In this document: positions 24,165 through 33,373 of the stretch, piece by piece
Numbering within the stretch: position 1 is the stretch's first letter
Layout of the letters: each line of letters starts with the position of its first letter
Source of the DNA: Roseovarius sp. SCSIO 43702
GTDB lineage: Bacteria; Pseudomonadota; Alphaproteobacteria; Rhodobacterales; Rhodobacteraceae
Length of the DNA stretch: 64,000 nucleotides
Reading direction: 5' to 3'
Assembly (NCBI RefSeq): GCF_019599045.1
Contig: NZ_CP080623.1
Location: forward strand, 1,386,501-1,450,500
The notes under the pieces: model-generated
Seen by the model: only the letters and a program-made list of their open reading frames with translations
Databases searched by the model: none
What the model was told of the DNA's origin: nothing
Translations under genes and position numbers: made by a program

Positions 24165-24324
24165 CGTCGGCAGACTCGGTGCCTGCCCGCCGGTCCTCGA
24201 ATACAGCCGGGGATTCCAGGCACGGGCTGCCGAGGAGCTGGCCCTGCTGCCGGAGGGATCGGCGATCACAGAGATGCTGAGCGACTATGCCGTGATGCGG
24301 GAGCAGGCGCGCGCATGTCGCTAG
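24073..24324 (+). CDS. Outer-membrane lipoprotein spanin-like (Rz1 type)
   Basis: 83 aa. Signal sequence with lipobox WLSGC (RRRRVALTLATIWLSGC), then a short periplasmic part. It overlaps the Rz-like gene by 92 bases in another frame. With its partner it would bridge the envelope to disrupt the outer membrane at lysis. It is the last phage gene on this side: the next genes, from 24343, are not phage-like, and no tail gene precedes them. Confidence 0.7.
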   Translation: MTHREGCSRRRRVALTLATIWLSGCATGSSDVGRLGACPPVLEYSRGFQARAAEELALLPEGSAITEMLSDYAVMREQARACR

Positions 24325-24342
24325 TCGACGGATTTCCTTCAG

Positions 24343-24642
24343 TCAGGTCAGGCTCAACGCCGCCATCAGCAGAACCGTCGCGCCGCGGGCGAGATCTGCG
24401 TGGATGGCCGGACCGTCGTAACGGACCGCAGCGCGCCATACCCCAACGGTCGCTACGACATTGTAGGGAAGTGACACTCCATAGCCGATGAGCAGTGCCG
24501 CCCATGCCAGATTCTGCATGATGAATATCAGAAAAAGCACGCTCGTCACAACGTTGACAAGGAGGCCTATGGTGACCGCCCAGGTCCAGAAGGCGTCGGC
24601 AAGGGCGTAATCGCCCCGCCAGAGGGTGCTAAGCTTCGACAT
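24343..24642 (-). CDS. Small integral membrane protein (99 aa)
   Basis: Three predicted membrane segments (FWTWAVTIGLLVNVVTSVLF, LAWAALLIGYGVSLPYNVVA, ATVLLMAALSL). No family recognised. First non-phage gene right of element 1, convergent with the spanin genes. The 144-bp gap to the HtrA gene (24643-24786) should hold divergent promoters; none is obvious. Confidence 0.65.
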   Translation of the reverse strand: MSKLSTLWRGDYALADAFWTWAVTIGLLVNVVTSVLFLIFIMQNLAWAALLIGYGVSLPYNVVATVGVWRAAVRYDGPAIHADLARGATVLLMAALSLT

Positions 24643-24786
24643 GCTTGAGACATAAGGTCTTCGCCGAAAGACTGCGAGTGCGGGTGGGCGCCAGTCTCCA
24701 CACCGCGCGTCCCGTGATCGGCGTCGGGAGTTGAGACCGGTTGAAATCTCGTCAAGAACACCTTTGTCCCAATAGGGTCATCGACC

Positions 24787-25923
24787 TTGCTGGAAAGAAC
24801 ACTCGAGACGATCCGCATGTTCAGTAATGCTGGGAAATGGCGCGCCTTCCTGATCGGGGCCGTTTTGGCGGGCACGGGTGCAATCCTCGTCCTTGAAGAA
24901 CCATGGCGCTCGTCAGCGCCTCGTGAAATCGCTCCCCGCGGCGACCTCGCGCCGCAGGAAGAGACGACCATCGCGCTCTTCGAAGTCGCTCGGAATTCTG
25001 TCGTGTCGATCACGACAGAGGAGCGCGTTCTTGATCCCTGGTCGCGGCGCGCGGTCGATGTGCCGCGTGGTACGGGCTCGGGCTTCGTCTGGGACGACCG
25101 GGGCCATATCGTGACCAACAATCATGTGGTCAGTGGCGCATCCGGAGCCCGGGTCCGCCTCGCTGACGGTCGCATATTGGAGGCAGAGCTTGTCGGGACC
25201 GCACCGCAGCACGATCTCGCCGTCCTCCGCATCGATGCGGGGACGGACGCACCGCCACCCTTGCCCATAGGCGAGAGCGAAACGCTCCGCGTCGGGCAGT
25301 CGGTCCTGGCGATCGGCAATCCCTTCGGCCTCGACTGGACGCTGACCACAGGCATCGTCTCGGCGCTCGACCGCGAGATTCCGACGCGGGGCGGTGCGAC
25401 CATCGAGGGTCTGATCCAGACCGATGCCGCGATCAACCCCGGCAATTCGGGCGGGCCCATCATCGACAGCGCCGGCCGCCTCATCGGAGTGAACACCGCG
25501 ATCTTCAGCCCATCGGGGTCCAGCGCCGGAATCGGGTTCGCCGTGCCGGTCGACACGGTGAACAGGGTCGTGCCGCAACTGATCGAAACAGGCACCTATC
25601 GTCCGCCTGTTCTGGGCATCCGGCATTCCGACCGCATCAATCGGCTGGCGGCGATGCAGGGGCTCGAGGGCGTCCTGGTCCTCGGCGTCGAACCGGGATC
25701 GCCGGCAGCAAGCGCCGGCCTGCGCGCGGCGCGTCAGGATGCGTCGGGACGACTTGTGCCTGGCGACATCGTCGTCGGGATTGGCGACCGGGACATCGCG
25801 GGCTCGGCCGACCTGAGCGATGCGCTCGACGCCTATGCGCCCGGCGAGACCATCACGATCCGTGTGCTTCGAGATGGCACCACAGTCGATGTCCCGGCGA
25901 CCCTCGCAGATCCGCGTTTGTGA
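24787..25923 (+). CDS. HtrA/DegP-type trypsin-like serine protease with PDZ domain
   Basis: Up to 378 aa. N-terminal membrane anchor (AFLIGAVLAGTGAILVL). Trypsin-like domain with catalytic His in GHIVTNNHVVSG, Asp in APQHDLAVLRID and Ser in INPGNSGGPIID. One C-terminal PDZ domain (GVLVLGVEPGSPAASAGLRA...LVPGDIVVGIGDRDIAGSADL). A periplasmic quality-control protease. Start uncertain: TTG at 24787 or ATG at 24817, neither with a strong ribosome site. It begins a run of envelope/stress genes between the two elements. Confidence 0.9.
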   Translation: MLERTLETIRMFSNAGKWRAFLIGAVLAGTGAILVLEEPWRSSAPREIAPRGDLAPQEETTIALFEVARNSVVSITTEERVLDPWSRRAVDVPRGTGSGFVWDDRGHIVTNNHVVSGASGARVRLADGRILEAELVGTAPQHDLAVLRIDAGTDAPPPLPIGESETLRVGQSVLAIGNPFGLDWTLTTGIVSALDREIPTRGGATIEGLIQTDAAINPGNSGGPIIDSAGRLIGVNTAIFSPSGSSAGIGFAVPVDTVNRVVPQLIETGTYRPPVLGIRHSDRINRLAAMQGLEGVLVLGVEPGSPAASAGLRAARQDASGRLVPGDIVVGIGDRDIAGSADLSDALDAYAPGETITIRVLRDGTTVDVPATLADPRL

Positions 25924-26035
25924 CCGGTTTGCGCACCCGTTGACGCGCCTTTTGGCCGCTGCCGGTTGCAAGCGGCCGGCAAGTGCTTATCTCTGCACGG
26001 AGAAACAACCGGAATGATCAGGAAAGGTTGACCAC

Positions 26036-26284
26036 ATGCAGTGTCCCGTGGACGGAGAAACGCTCGTGATCGCCGAGCGCAGCGGTGTCGAGATCGATTA
26101 TTGCCCGAAGTGCCGGGGTGTCTGGCTCGACCGAGGCGAACTCGACAAGATCATCGAACGGGCGGCGCCGTCGGCACCCGAACCCGTCCCGTCGCGAGAG
26201 AGCTACGGTTCGCGCCCGCACACCTCGCACAGTCCACACAAGAAGAAAAAGGAATCCTTCCTCGGCGACCTGTTCGATTTCTGA
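26036..26284 (+). CDS. TFIIB-type zinc-ribbon protein
   Basis: 82 aa. QCPVDGETLVIAERSGVEI then YCPKCRGVWLDRGELDKIIE is the zf-TFIIB pattern; as is common in this subgroup, the second Cys of the first pair is Asp. The C-terminal half is a Ser/Pro-rich, then His/Lys-rich linker (HTSHSPHKKKKESF) and ends FLGDLFDF. GGAAAGG lies upstream. Such proteins are often near stress and protein-quality genes; specific role unknown. Confidence 0.85.
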   Translation: MQCPVDGETLVIAERSGVEIDYCPKCRGVWLDRGELDKIIERAAPSAPEPVPSRESYGSRPHTSHSPHKKKKESFLGDLFDF

Positions 26285-26289
26285 GCCTG

Positions 26290-26778
26290 ATGATCGTTCG
26301 AACAACGCGTAGTCATCGCTTGCCGAGATTCAGCCCTGACGCGGCTTTGGGCTTGCTGCTTGGAGGCCTTCTGGCATTGCCGATGATGGCAAGCGCTCAG
26401 AATGCCAGCGACCGAAGTGAGTTGCGCTCGCTTGGCCGCTGTGAGGGGTGCAGTTTCGAAGAACTCGACCTGTCGGGCCGACGCATGACGAGCGTGGACC
26501 TCAGCGAGTCGAGCTTCACGAATGTCGATTTCTCGGACGCGGAGTTGAATATCGCGATCTTCGACAATGCGCGGCTCGAAGACGTGTCATTCGACTCCGC
26601 CGATCTTGGTGGCGCGAGCTTCACGGGCGCCACTCTGATCAACGTCTCGTTTGAGGGGGCGGATCTGACGGCGGCGGTATTCGAAGGTGCCATCCTCGAA
26701 GCCACCGATCTTCAAGCCGGAGAGCTTTGCTTCACCCAGATGCCGAACGAGCTGACCAACAGCAGAGATTGCAGTTGA
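26290..26778 (+). CDS. Secreted pentapeptide-repeat protein
   Basis: 162 aa. Signal peptide (LGLLLGGLLALPMMASAQ), a CxxC pair (GRCEGCSF), then about 16 pentapeptide units of A(D/N)LxX type (LDLSGRRMTSVDLSESSFTN...FEGADLTAAVFEGAILEATDL) forming a quadrilateral helix. Two cysteines near the end (ELCFTQ, RDCS). The ATG at 26290 is six bases after the zinc-ribbon stop, so they are probably cotranscribed. Function unknown. Confidence 0.85.
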   Translation: MIVRTTRSHRLPRFSPDAALGLLLGGLLALPMMASAQNASDRSELRSLGRCEGCSFEELDLSGRRMTSVDLSESSFTNVDFSDAELNIAIFDNARLEDVSFDSADLGGASFTGATLINVSFEGADLTAAVFEGAILEATDLQAGELCFTQMPNELTNSRDCS

Positions 26779-26818
26779 CACCCCCCAGCATAACGCTGGG
26801 AAGCACCTCAAAGCGCAC

Positions 26819-27439
26819 TCAATGGATCATTGCCTCTGCTCCCGCAGCTAGGGAGGAAAGGATCGCAGCGGTCAGGAGCACCGACGCGCCGCCGAAGATG
26901 AGGCCAAGCGCCGCAACCAGCCCGTCGCGCTCCACGAGCCCGACGCCGAACACGAAGAGCGAGATCGCCGGGAACCAGCCACTCAAGGGAACCGGCAGAA
27001 ACAGCGCGAAGGCGATCACGAAGAGGGCGAGGCCGAGCACCCGCTCGTTGCGCCGGGCGAAGAGCAGCATGTAGCGCGGCGCAAGAATGCGCTCGAGCCT
27101 ACGCGTGACTGGCCTCAGGCGCAGCACCGTCCGTCGCAGCTTGACCGGATCCAGCCTCAGGCGTGCAAGTGGCCCCGGCAGTTTCACATGGGGATAGCCG
27201 AGCACCATCTGGGCAGTCGTCACGAGGAGCGGTAAAGCGGTGATCAGCGACGATCCGGGCGGAAGCGGGAGCAGCGTGAGCAGCGAGAAGACCACGATGG
27301 CCCATCCGAAGGACGTCTCGCCAAGCTCCGTCAGCAGGTTGCCGAGGGTCAGCGTGCCGGCCCTGTGCTGGCTCCGGGACGTTCGCAGAATCGGCAGCGA
27401 AAGAGACGGCCGTCGTCGTGTTCCCTCCTCGCGCTGCAT
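26819..27439 (-). CDS. ExoD family membrane protein
   Basis: 206 aa. Follows the ExoD layout: LTLGNLLTELGETSFGWAIV, a hydrophobic segment with LLPLPPGSSLITALPLLVTTAQM, a central cytoplasmic basic part (LRLRPVTRRLERIL), then FLPVPLSGWFPAISLFVFGVGLVERDG and a last membrane segment. In rhizobia ExoD is linked to exopolysaccharide synthesis; here only family membership is claimed. Convergent with the pentapeptide gene. Confidence 0.85.
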   Translation of the reverse strand: MQREEGTRRRPSLSLPILRTSRSQHRAGTLTLGNLLTELGETSFGWAIVVFSLLTLLPLPPGSSLITALPLLVTTAQMVLGYPHVKLPGPLARLRLDPVKLRRTVLRLRPVTRRLERILAPRYMLLFARRNERVLGLALFVIAFALFLPVPLSGWFPAISLFVFGVGLVERDGLVAALGLIFGGASVLLTAAILSSLAAGAEAMIH

Positions 27440-27642
27440 CGGATTCCTTTCAGATGGATGTCACGGATATCAGGTCGCGGGCGGGCATTTGCAATCGTTG
27501 GGCCGACTCTTGCCAAGAGCAAAGACTAGGAATTTCAACGTAATTCACTGCCAGCCGTTCCTTTTCTTGAACGAACACCCTAATTCGGGGGCGGCCACGC
27601 CCACGCCGAGTCGCAGGCCGAGAATGCAAAACGACAGGATCC

Positions 27643-28611
27643 TTGATGCTTCACGACCTTATCCTCGTGGCCGCCGGCCTTGTTCTTCTGTTTGTTGGCG
27701 GCGAAGGGCTCGTGCGCGGCTCGGTTGCGCTCGCTGAGCGCCTGGGCATTTCGAAGCTTCTGATCGGTCTTGTCATTGTTGGATTCGGGACATCGACACC
27801 GGAACTGCTCGTTTCGGTGAACGCAGCCATCGACGGCGCGCCGGAAATCGCGCTCGGCAACGTCGTTGGCTCCAACATCGCCAATGTCCTGCTGATTATC
27901 GGCGTGGCGGCCATCATCGCGCCGATCGTCAGCTGGAATCGGACAGCGGTGCGCGAGGCGCTGGTGGCAACCCTCGTCTCGCTGGCGACCTTTGCGCTGG
28001 TGCAGGGCGAGGTCATCACCCGCATCGAGGGTATTGCCATGCTGGTGGTCCTCGCCGGCTATCTCTTCTCCAGCTATTGGCTGGAAAAGCGGGACCGCGA
28101 GGCGAAGACGTTTCAGCATGAGGCGGAGGAGTTCGAAGACATTCCCCTGCCTCGGCCGTGGCTCGCGCCGGTTCTGGCCATCGGCGGCATCGCTGCCCTC
28201 GTGTTTGGAGCCGACATGTTGGTGGAGGGAGCGGTGAACATCGCCCGCGATTTCGGCGTGCCGGATGCCGTCATCGGCCTGTCGCTTGTGGCCATTGGCA
28301 CCTCGCTGCCCGAGCTTGCCACCGCCATCGTCGCCGCGATCCGGCGCCATTCCGACGTCGTGCTGGGCAACGTGATCGGTTCGAACATCTTCAACATCCT
28401 CGCGATCCTCGGCGTCACCGTCGTGATCCAGCCCATCGAGGTCAGCGCGCGGTTCCGCGAGATCGACACGCCCGTGATGTTGGGGGCCGCCCTGTTGCTT
28501 CTTGCGTTGCTCTTTGCCACGAAGTCGATCGGCCGGCTCTGGGGTGCGCTCATGCTCGCCGCCTACGCCGCCTATATGGTGTTCCTGTTCTCGAACGGCG
28601 CAGGGGCGTGA
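27643..28611 (+). CDS. Calcium/sodium antiporter, CaCA family (YrbG-like)
   Basis: 322 aa with two internally repeated five-helix halves. The alpha-1 repeat is VGFGTSTPELLVSVNAAIDG with LGNVVGSNIANVLLIIG. The alpha-2 repeat is VAIGTSLPELATAIVAAIRR with LGNVIGSNIFNILAILG. The paired GTSxPE and GNxxGSN motifs, with their conserved glutamates and asparagines, are the ion-binding signature. Inner-membrane cation exchanger. No partner in the immediate surroundings. Confidence 0.93.
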   Translation: MMLHDLILVAAGLVLLFVGGEGLVRGSVALAERLGISKLLIGLVIVGFGTSTPELLVSVNAAIDGAPEIALGNVVGSNIANVLLIIGVAAIIAPIVSWNRTAVREALVATLVSLATFALVQGEVITRIEGIAMLVVLAGYLFSSYWLEKRDREAKTFQHEAEEFEDIPLPRPWLAPVLAIGGIAALVFGADMLVEGAVNIARDFGVPDAVIGLSLVAIGTSLPELATAIVAAIRRHSDVVLGNVIGSNIFNILAILGVTVVIQPIEVSARFREIDTPVMLGAALLLLALLFATKSIGRLWGALMLAAYAAYMVFLFSNGAGA

Positions 28612-29388
28612 CGCCCCCGTGAGCCGTCGGTTGCAATTTATCGACCAAGGCGCGGCGCATGCGGGAGTGCCCTTTCGGATAACATCGCCCATCGGCCCCG
28701 TTCTTTTCCTCGACGATGTCGCAGGCAGCCAACTGCTGCTGTCCGCACTGTTCATCACGGCGCGAGACGATGCGCCGCCGCCGATCGTAACCGCAGCGGG
28801 CGAGTCGCGCGTCGAACTGCTGGCTGGCTATGCCAATGCCTGCGTCTGGCGCGCGCGGTTCAGGGCCGTAGGGTTCATTGGCGTGATGACGGTTGGCATG
28901 CATCACCAAGCCCATCATCTCGCGCTGGCGGTCGGGCAGAATCCACACGCGCATTGAGTCCGACAAGGGCACCAAGGGTTCGGGGCTCGCTTTATCGGAC
29001 GCGACTTCATCGCGCGCGCGATCACAGACGGACGAAGCGCGACGTGTGATCCTAGGCTAAATGAAAACAAGGACTTAGAGTGGAGAAGGTTGGATATCAG
29101 TCCCGTCCCCTCCGCCACTTGCCCTCGCGAAAGCTTTCTCTCCGTCGGGCTGCGGCCGGATTTTTCCGTTGTTTTCGAGGGTTGTGCGGGTGGAGCACTT
29201 AACCGCCAGAATCCAAGAGCTTCGGGGCGGGCGTCTCTATGTTCCCGGTTTCTCCCGACCTCTTAACCGCGTTCCAGCGGTTAAGAGCCTCAAGCATCTG
29301 TTTTTACGTCGTATTCCCGTAGCCCTGGGATCAACTCGTTCGAATGAACGTTCTCTCTGCGTTCGCGACCGAGAACGAACCCGTGGGC
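28612..29388. other. 777-bp gap without a convincing gene
   Basis: Long open frames exist on both strands over 28620-28975, but neither has a clear ribosome site, known motifs or a homologue in the window. From 28976 to 29388 the reading frames are short. The only clear structure is the inverted repeat listed separately. This may be a scar of an earlier insertion next to the restriction operon. Confidence 0.4.
29260..29287. repeat. Perfect 11-bp inverted repeat downstream of res
   Basis: CTCTTAACCGC-GTTCCA-GCGGTTAAGAG. The word CTTAACCGC occurs once more about 60 bases to the left (29198). There is no T-run on either side, so it is not a classical terminator. It lies ~100 bases beyond the stop of the res gene and could be a recombination-site remnant or an RNA-stability hairpin. 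Confidence 0.45.
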
Positions 29389-31983
29389 TCACACGGCGTA
29401 GTCATCCGCGACGGCACTCTCGTATAGCGCCTTGACGGACGTCGCGCTTTCGACCGCGGCTCGCACCGCCTCTTCCTTAAGATCCAGAACGCGAAAGCCT
29501 TCGCCCACCTTCGCGATCGCATCTATTCGGCGGAAGGTCTCGCCGTAAGTCGCAGCATACTTCGCAAGGCCCTTCAGCTTTGGGATCGAGTCACCGAACT
29601 GCGTCCCGTGCGGGTCGACGATGTCGGCTGCGATTGACCCATCTGCCAGCTTCGCGAAGAAGATAAAGTCGGGCCGCACAATCTTGACGTCCCCGCCGTC
29701 CTCGTAGGTCACGCCGAGAGAGTCCTGGCTGGCGCGAGACGGATTTCGATACCACGCGATCGTTCCCGCGCGCTTCAGCTCTGCGGACAGAACGTCTCCC
29801 TCCCACGAATTGAAGTCCTCTGGGAACATGCCATCCTCGGCGCACAACAGGTGCCTTTCGAAGCGTGGCAGCGGGGTCTCCGACCCATCCGCTTCTCGCA
29901 CGGTCGTGGGCTGCATCCACGAAGCTGGCTTGGCCAGGTCGACATCCAGAGGATGAGCGCTCATCTCTCGGATCTGGCGATAGACCTCCTGGCGCTCGTC
30001 CGAGAGGCTCTTGATCTCGATCCGGTGGTTCGTGAGCCACTTGTTCGCGAGGCTCTCTGCCTCTGTCTCGAGGTACTCCTTCACTTCCGGCACCAGCCCG
30101 AGCGCAGCGACCGTGACACGCGCCTCGATCAACGCGGCTTCAAGGTCGCCATCGTCGCCCTCAGCTTTCGCTAGAGATTCACTGTAGGACGTTGCAAGAT
30201 CCGGGCTGATGGTACGCCCTGCACGGCGGTATGCATCATCGATCACCGCGAAATCTGCAGCCTCGAGGAAGTCATCGAACGACATCTCTCGTGTCTCCAG
30301 ATCGGTCTTGAGGCTCTTGCCTTCGACCGTCATCACCGTCTTGCGAGCCTTCGCGATCTCCGACTTGTAGCGCTCTCGCGCGGCGTTCAGCACCTTGTGC
30401 ATCTCTGCATGGGCCTTCTTGCCGGCCTCCGGCAGGAGCCCGTCAGCAGCAAGTTCGTGGGCCAGCGACGTCAGGCGCTTCACGGGCTTGGCCTGGCGCT
30501 TCGGCAGCGACTGCGACGGAAGAGAGAGCAGCTTGTCCCAGACCGCCTCCGGAATCGCCGGGTTCGGCTTCATCTCGTCAGGGTTGACCAGCACGCGCCG
30601 GCCGGGGAGCTCTTCGCCCCCGTCGCCGCCAGACATCAGCGCCTTGGCGACATCCTTCACGGACTGCGCGTCGAAGAATGGCAACAGGCAGTCAACGGCG
30701 TTGAGCCGCTCGTTGCCCGGGATCCTCCTGGCAAGCGGCGTACGGACCATGCGGCCGAGAAGCTGCGTGATATGCGTTCTGTCCTTCGCGGGACGGAACG
30801 ACACCATCACCTCGGCCCTCGGACAGTCCCAGCCAGTGCTGATCGCGTCCTTGGCGATCAGAACGCGGACCCACGTCGACTCCTGCACGCGCTCCGGCGA
30901 GATGTAGGGGATCGAGTGGCTGCCGAAGGTCTGGGTCGTGTGGTCACCGAAAACATGGGCCACCGCGTCGTCGCCGAGCTCGGGCCAGCGCTCGTAGATC
31001 GTATCAAGAGCACGTCCGATCTCGTCGTGATCTGGTGAGTTCGGCACCTGCAGAACCATCAGCGGCGCCACGGTATCGGCATCGTCCTGCTGCTTGGCGT
31101 ACTCCTCCCAGGCGGCCGTGATCTCCTTCAGCTTGTCGGTTCCGCGTCGGACCAGCACGGTATCGAACTGGCCGACCTCGTTGGGCACGTCGAGAATGAT
31201 GGTGTCCTTCAGCAGGCCCGAGGCCTGCACCTTGCCGGAGTCGACGACAACGTTGGGAAGCGTGGCTCGGCCCTGCATGTCGGCCATGGCGGCGTTGAAG
31301 CGCTCAACCGTTGCCGAGATGCCGAGGACGATCGGGATACCGGGCACCGAGCCGGACCCGTTGATCAGCCGCTTCACGATGGTTGGCTTCTCGCCGCCGC
31401 CATTCCCGCCCGAGGCCTTCATGCCGCGGTGTGCCTCGTCGAGGACGAGGTAGAGGGTCAGGTCCGGGTCCTCGATGGTGTTCTGGATCGTGTCCCAGAT
31501 CGTGAAGGCGCGCATGTCGGGCATAACAGTCTGGCGGCCGTCCGTTTCGACACCCGGATCGTCAGGGTCGTGGCCGCGCACCAGCAGGCTCGACTTGCTC
31601 AGCTTCTGCGTGTTCAGGAAATAGACCTTCCCCGCCTCGAGCTTCTCCCGATTGAAGGTGTTCTGCACGATCACAAGATCCGAAAGCGTCAGACGATCGG
31701 AGGCCTCACGCAAACGGAAATGCGACTGAGCGTTCAGCGCAGGGTCATCGCTGAACCAGATCACGACCGCGCCCGGATCCGGCTCGAAGTCGAAATTGTC
31801 ATCGCCATGGAACAGCGCCTCGAATACGGCCGCGGCCATGACGGTCTTGCCGGCGCCGGTTGTCGCGGTGAGCGAGAAGGCGTGCCGGTCCCCATCCTCG
31901 TGCCAGCGCTTCGCGGCCTTGCGGAGGTTGGTGAGCACGTCCTTGACGGCATCTTCCTGGTAATCTTTCAGCGTGAACTTCAT
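29389..31983 (-). CDS. res: Type III restriction enzyme, Res subunit
   Basis: 864 aa. SF2 translocase: KDYQEDAVKDVL, Walker A TATTGAGKTVMAAA, LYLVLDEAHRGMK as DEAH box, IVLGISATVERF as motif III, and IAKDAISTGWDCPRAEVMVSFR with THITQLLGRMVRTPLARR as motifs V-VI. C-terminal nuclease-like region: IVRPDFIFF ... AADIVDPHGTQFGDSIPKLKG. Needs a Mod partner for site recognition. Its mod gene, three bases upstream in the operon, is broken by an insertion sequence, so this Res is probably idle. The frame is intact throughout. Confidence 0.92.
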   Translation of the reverse strand: MKFTLKDYQEDAVKDVLTNLRKAAKRWHEDGDRHAFSLTATTGAGKTVMAAAVFEALFHGDDNFDFEPDPGAVVIWFSDDPALNAQSHFRLREASDRLTLSDLVIVQNTFNREKLEAGKVYFLNTQKLSKSSLLVRGHDPDDPGVETDGRQTVMPDMRAFTIWDTIQNTIEDPDLTLYLVLDEAHRGMKASGGNGGGEKPTIVKRLINGSGSVPGIPIVLGISATVERFNAAMADMQGRATLPNVVVDSGKVQASGLLKDTIILDVPNEVGQFDTVLVRRGTDKLKEITAAWEEYAKQQDDADTVAPLMVLQVPNSPDHDEIGRALDTIYERWPELGDDAVAHVFGDHTTQTFGSHSIPYISPERVQESTWVRVLIAKDAISTGWDCPRAEVMVSFRPAKDRTHITQLLGRMVRTPLARRIPGNERLNAVDCLLPFFDAQSVKDVAKALMSGGDGGEELPGRRVLVNPDEMKPNPAIPEAVWDKLLSLPSQSLPKRQAKPVKRLTSLAHELAADGLLPEAGKKAHAEMHKVLNAARERYKSEIAKARKTVMTVEGKSLKTDLETREMSFDDFLEAADFAVIDDAYRRAGRTISPDLATSYSESLAKAEGDDGDLEAALIEARVTVAALGLVPEVKEYLETEAESLANKWLTNHRIEIKSLSDERQEVYRQIREMSAHPLDVDLAKPASWMQPTTVREADGSETPLPRFERHLLCAEDGMFPEDFNSWEGDVLSAELKRAGTIAWYRNPSRASQDSLGVTYEDGGDVKIVRPDFIFFAKLADGSIAADIVDPHGTQFGDSIPKLKGLAKYAATYGETFRRIDAIAKVGEGFRVLDLKEEAVRAAVESATSVKALYESAVADDYAV

Positions 31984-31986
31984 GGG

Positions 31987-33320
31987 TTAGCGGCCCATCG
32001 AAAAGCGAAAATTGGAAAGATACGACTCGTAGAGCCGGATCGGCTCGACAGAGTCAGGCAGCCTGCGCGCGACGGATTGAAAGCGTCGGTCGTCGTCGGT
32101 GACGATAAATGCGATGCGCAGCCCGTCGCAGGCATCGACCGCGTCGCAGAACTCCGCCGAGCGGTCCAGGTCGACCAGCAGCCCATACGTCTCGGCGACG
32201 GCCCAGCCCTGATCCGGCAGCGCATCAATCCGGCTTCCCTCCGCGCCCGCACGCATCCAGAGGAGCGGCGCTATGCGCTGAAAGGCGAGGTTGTGATGTA
32301 CCGCGACCGGCGTCTCGTAGGTCAGCGTGAAGAACTCGGCGTTCTCTTCGAAGCCCTCGGCCATCGGGAACTCGTCGGTGAACTTGTAGTCGCCGTTGAT
32401 GTCTTCGCCCTCGGGTGTCTTGCCTGTGATCGCGGCTCTGATCCGGGGCTTCGTGATGTAGTCGCAGATGCCCCACTTCTCCCAATCGGGATCGCCAGGA
32501 CGAAGGCCCGACTTCCGGAGCGCCGCCTGCTCGTCAGCAGCGACCTCGTTGTTGGTGACCGAGATGCACTGGCGTCTGCCACCATCCTGGCGGTTGAGGC
32601 GCATGACGGCATGGGCCGTGGTGCCGGAGCCGCTGAAGAAATCTAGGACAATGGCATCGGGCCTATCGCTGATGAAGAAGCGGAGACTATCTTCGACTGC
32701 GAACAACGATTTTGCGAATGGGAATTTTCTTTTTGGTAGAATGCGATTTAGCAGACCTGCGCCACCAGTGCTGGCATCATGCGATTTCTTCGTCCAAACG
32801 GTTCGCGGCGTCGGCAGCGATTCCAATGAGCCACCATCGAGATCAAGGATTACTACCCCATTTTCGTCCTTGCCTAACGTTGGAATGAGGCCGTCGACCA
32901 CTGCTTTGGCCTTTTTTGCCTTCATATACTGAATTCGCCACTGATCCGTCTTACTGTTGAAAGATCCTACCCGCACGGTGCCTTGTTGCCGTGCCTTCTT
33001 TAGGCCAGCGGGCGATAGCTGCCAGAAGCCTTCCGTCAGATCATCCTTGATCGGCCATACAGCAACCAGGCCATCTGGTGGGACAACGAGACTTCTATCC
33101 TCTTCTAGAGCCAGCGGCTTGCCAATCTCTACGATTGCCTGCCGTTCCGGATCGATAAATATCGGATAGAACTGATTCGGCCTTTGGGAGCGCACCACGC
33201 CAATTCCGCGTCGAACCATTCCTTCCCACAAGTCAGATTCAGACAGGCCTTTGCTTGGCTTGACAGTAGAATTCTCAAGCATGCTGTCAGAGTTACGCTT
33301 TACTTCTGCATTCCCGATGA
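31987..33320 (-). pseudogene. mod: Type III methyltransferase Mod, 3' part (split by IS)
   Basis: Encodes the C-terminal ~444 residues of Mod: AIVLDFFSGSGTTAHAVMRL is the SAM-binding motif, then the domain ending LSNFRFSMGR. The missing N-terminal part is at 35012-35825. Joining base 35012 (after one copy of the 8-bp duplication) to 33320 gives YIYFVFIGNAEVKR in a continuous frame and a 715-aa protein, a usual Mod length. So the gene was intact before insertion. Confidence 0.92.
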
Positions 33321-33373
33321 AAACAAAAGGGGGTGTCCACAAACCGTGTTGGTGCGCTTCGTGATCTTTTGAA

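Noticed and set aside
24325..24342. Attachment site of element 1 at the end of the spanin genes
   Set aside because: I looked for a direct repeat shared with 37386-37441 or with the left window edge and found none; the true boundary cannot be set from this window.
28550..28975. Open frames on both strands of the gap after the antiporter
   Set aside because: No ribosome site, motif or homologue on either strand; composition looks like chance in GC-rich DNA, so left as an unassigned gap.
29160..29300. tRNA gene remnant near the inverted repeat downstream of res
   Set aside because: The stem resembles an anticodon arm at first sight, but no acceptor, D or T arm pairs around it and no CCA end is present.
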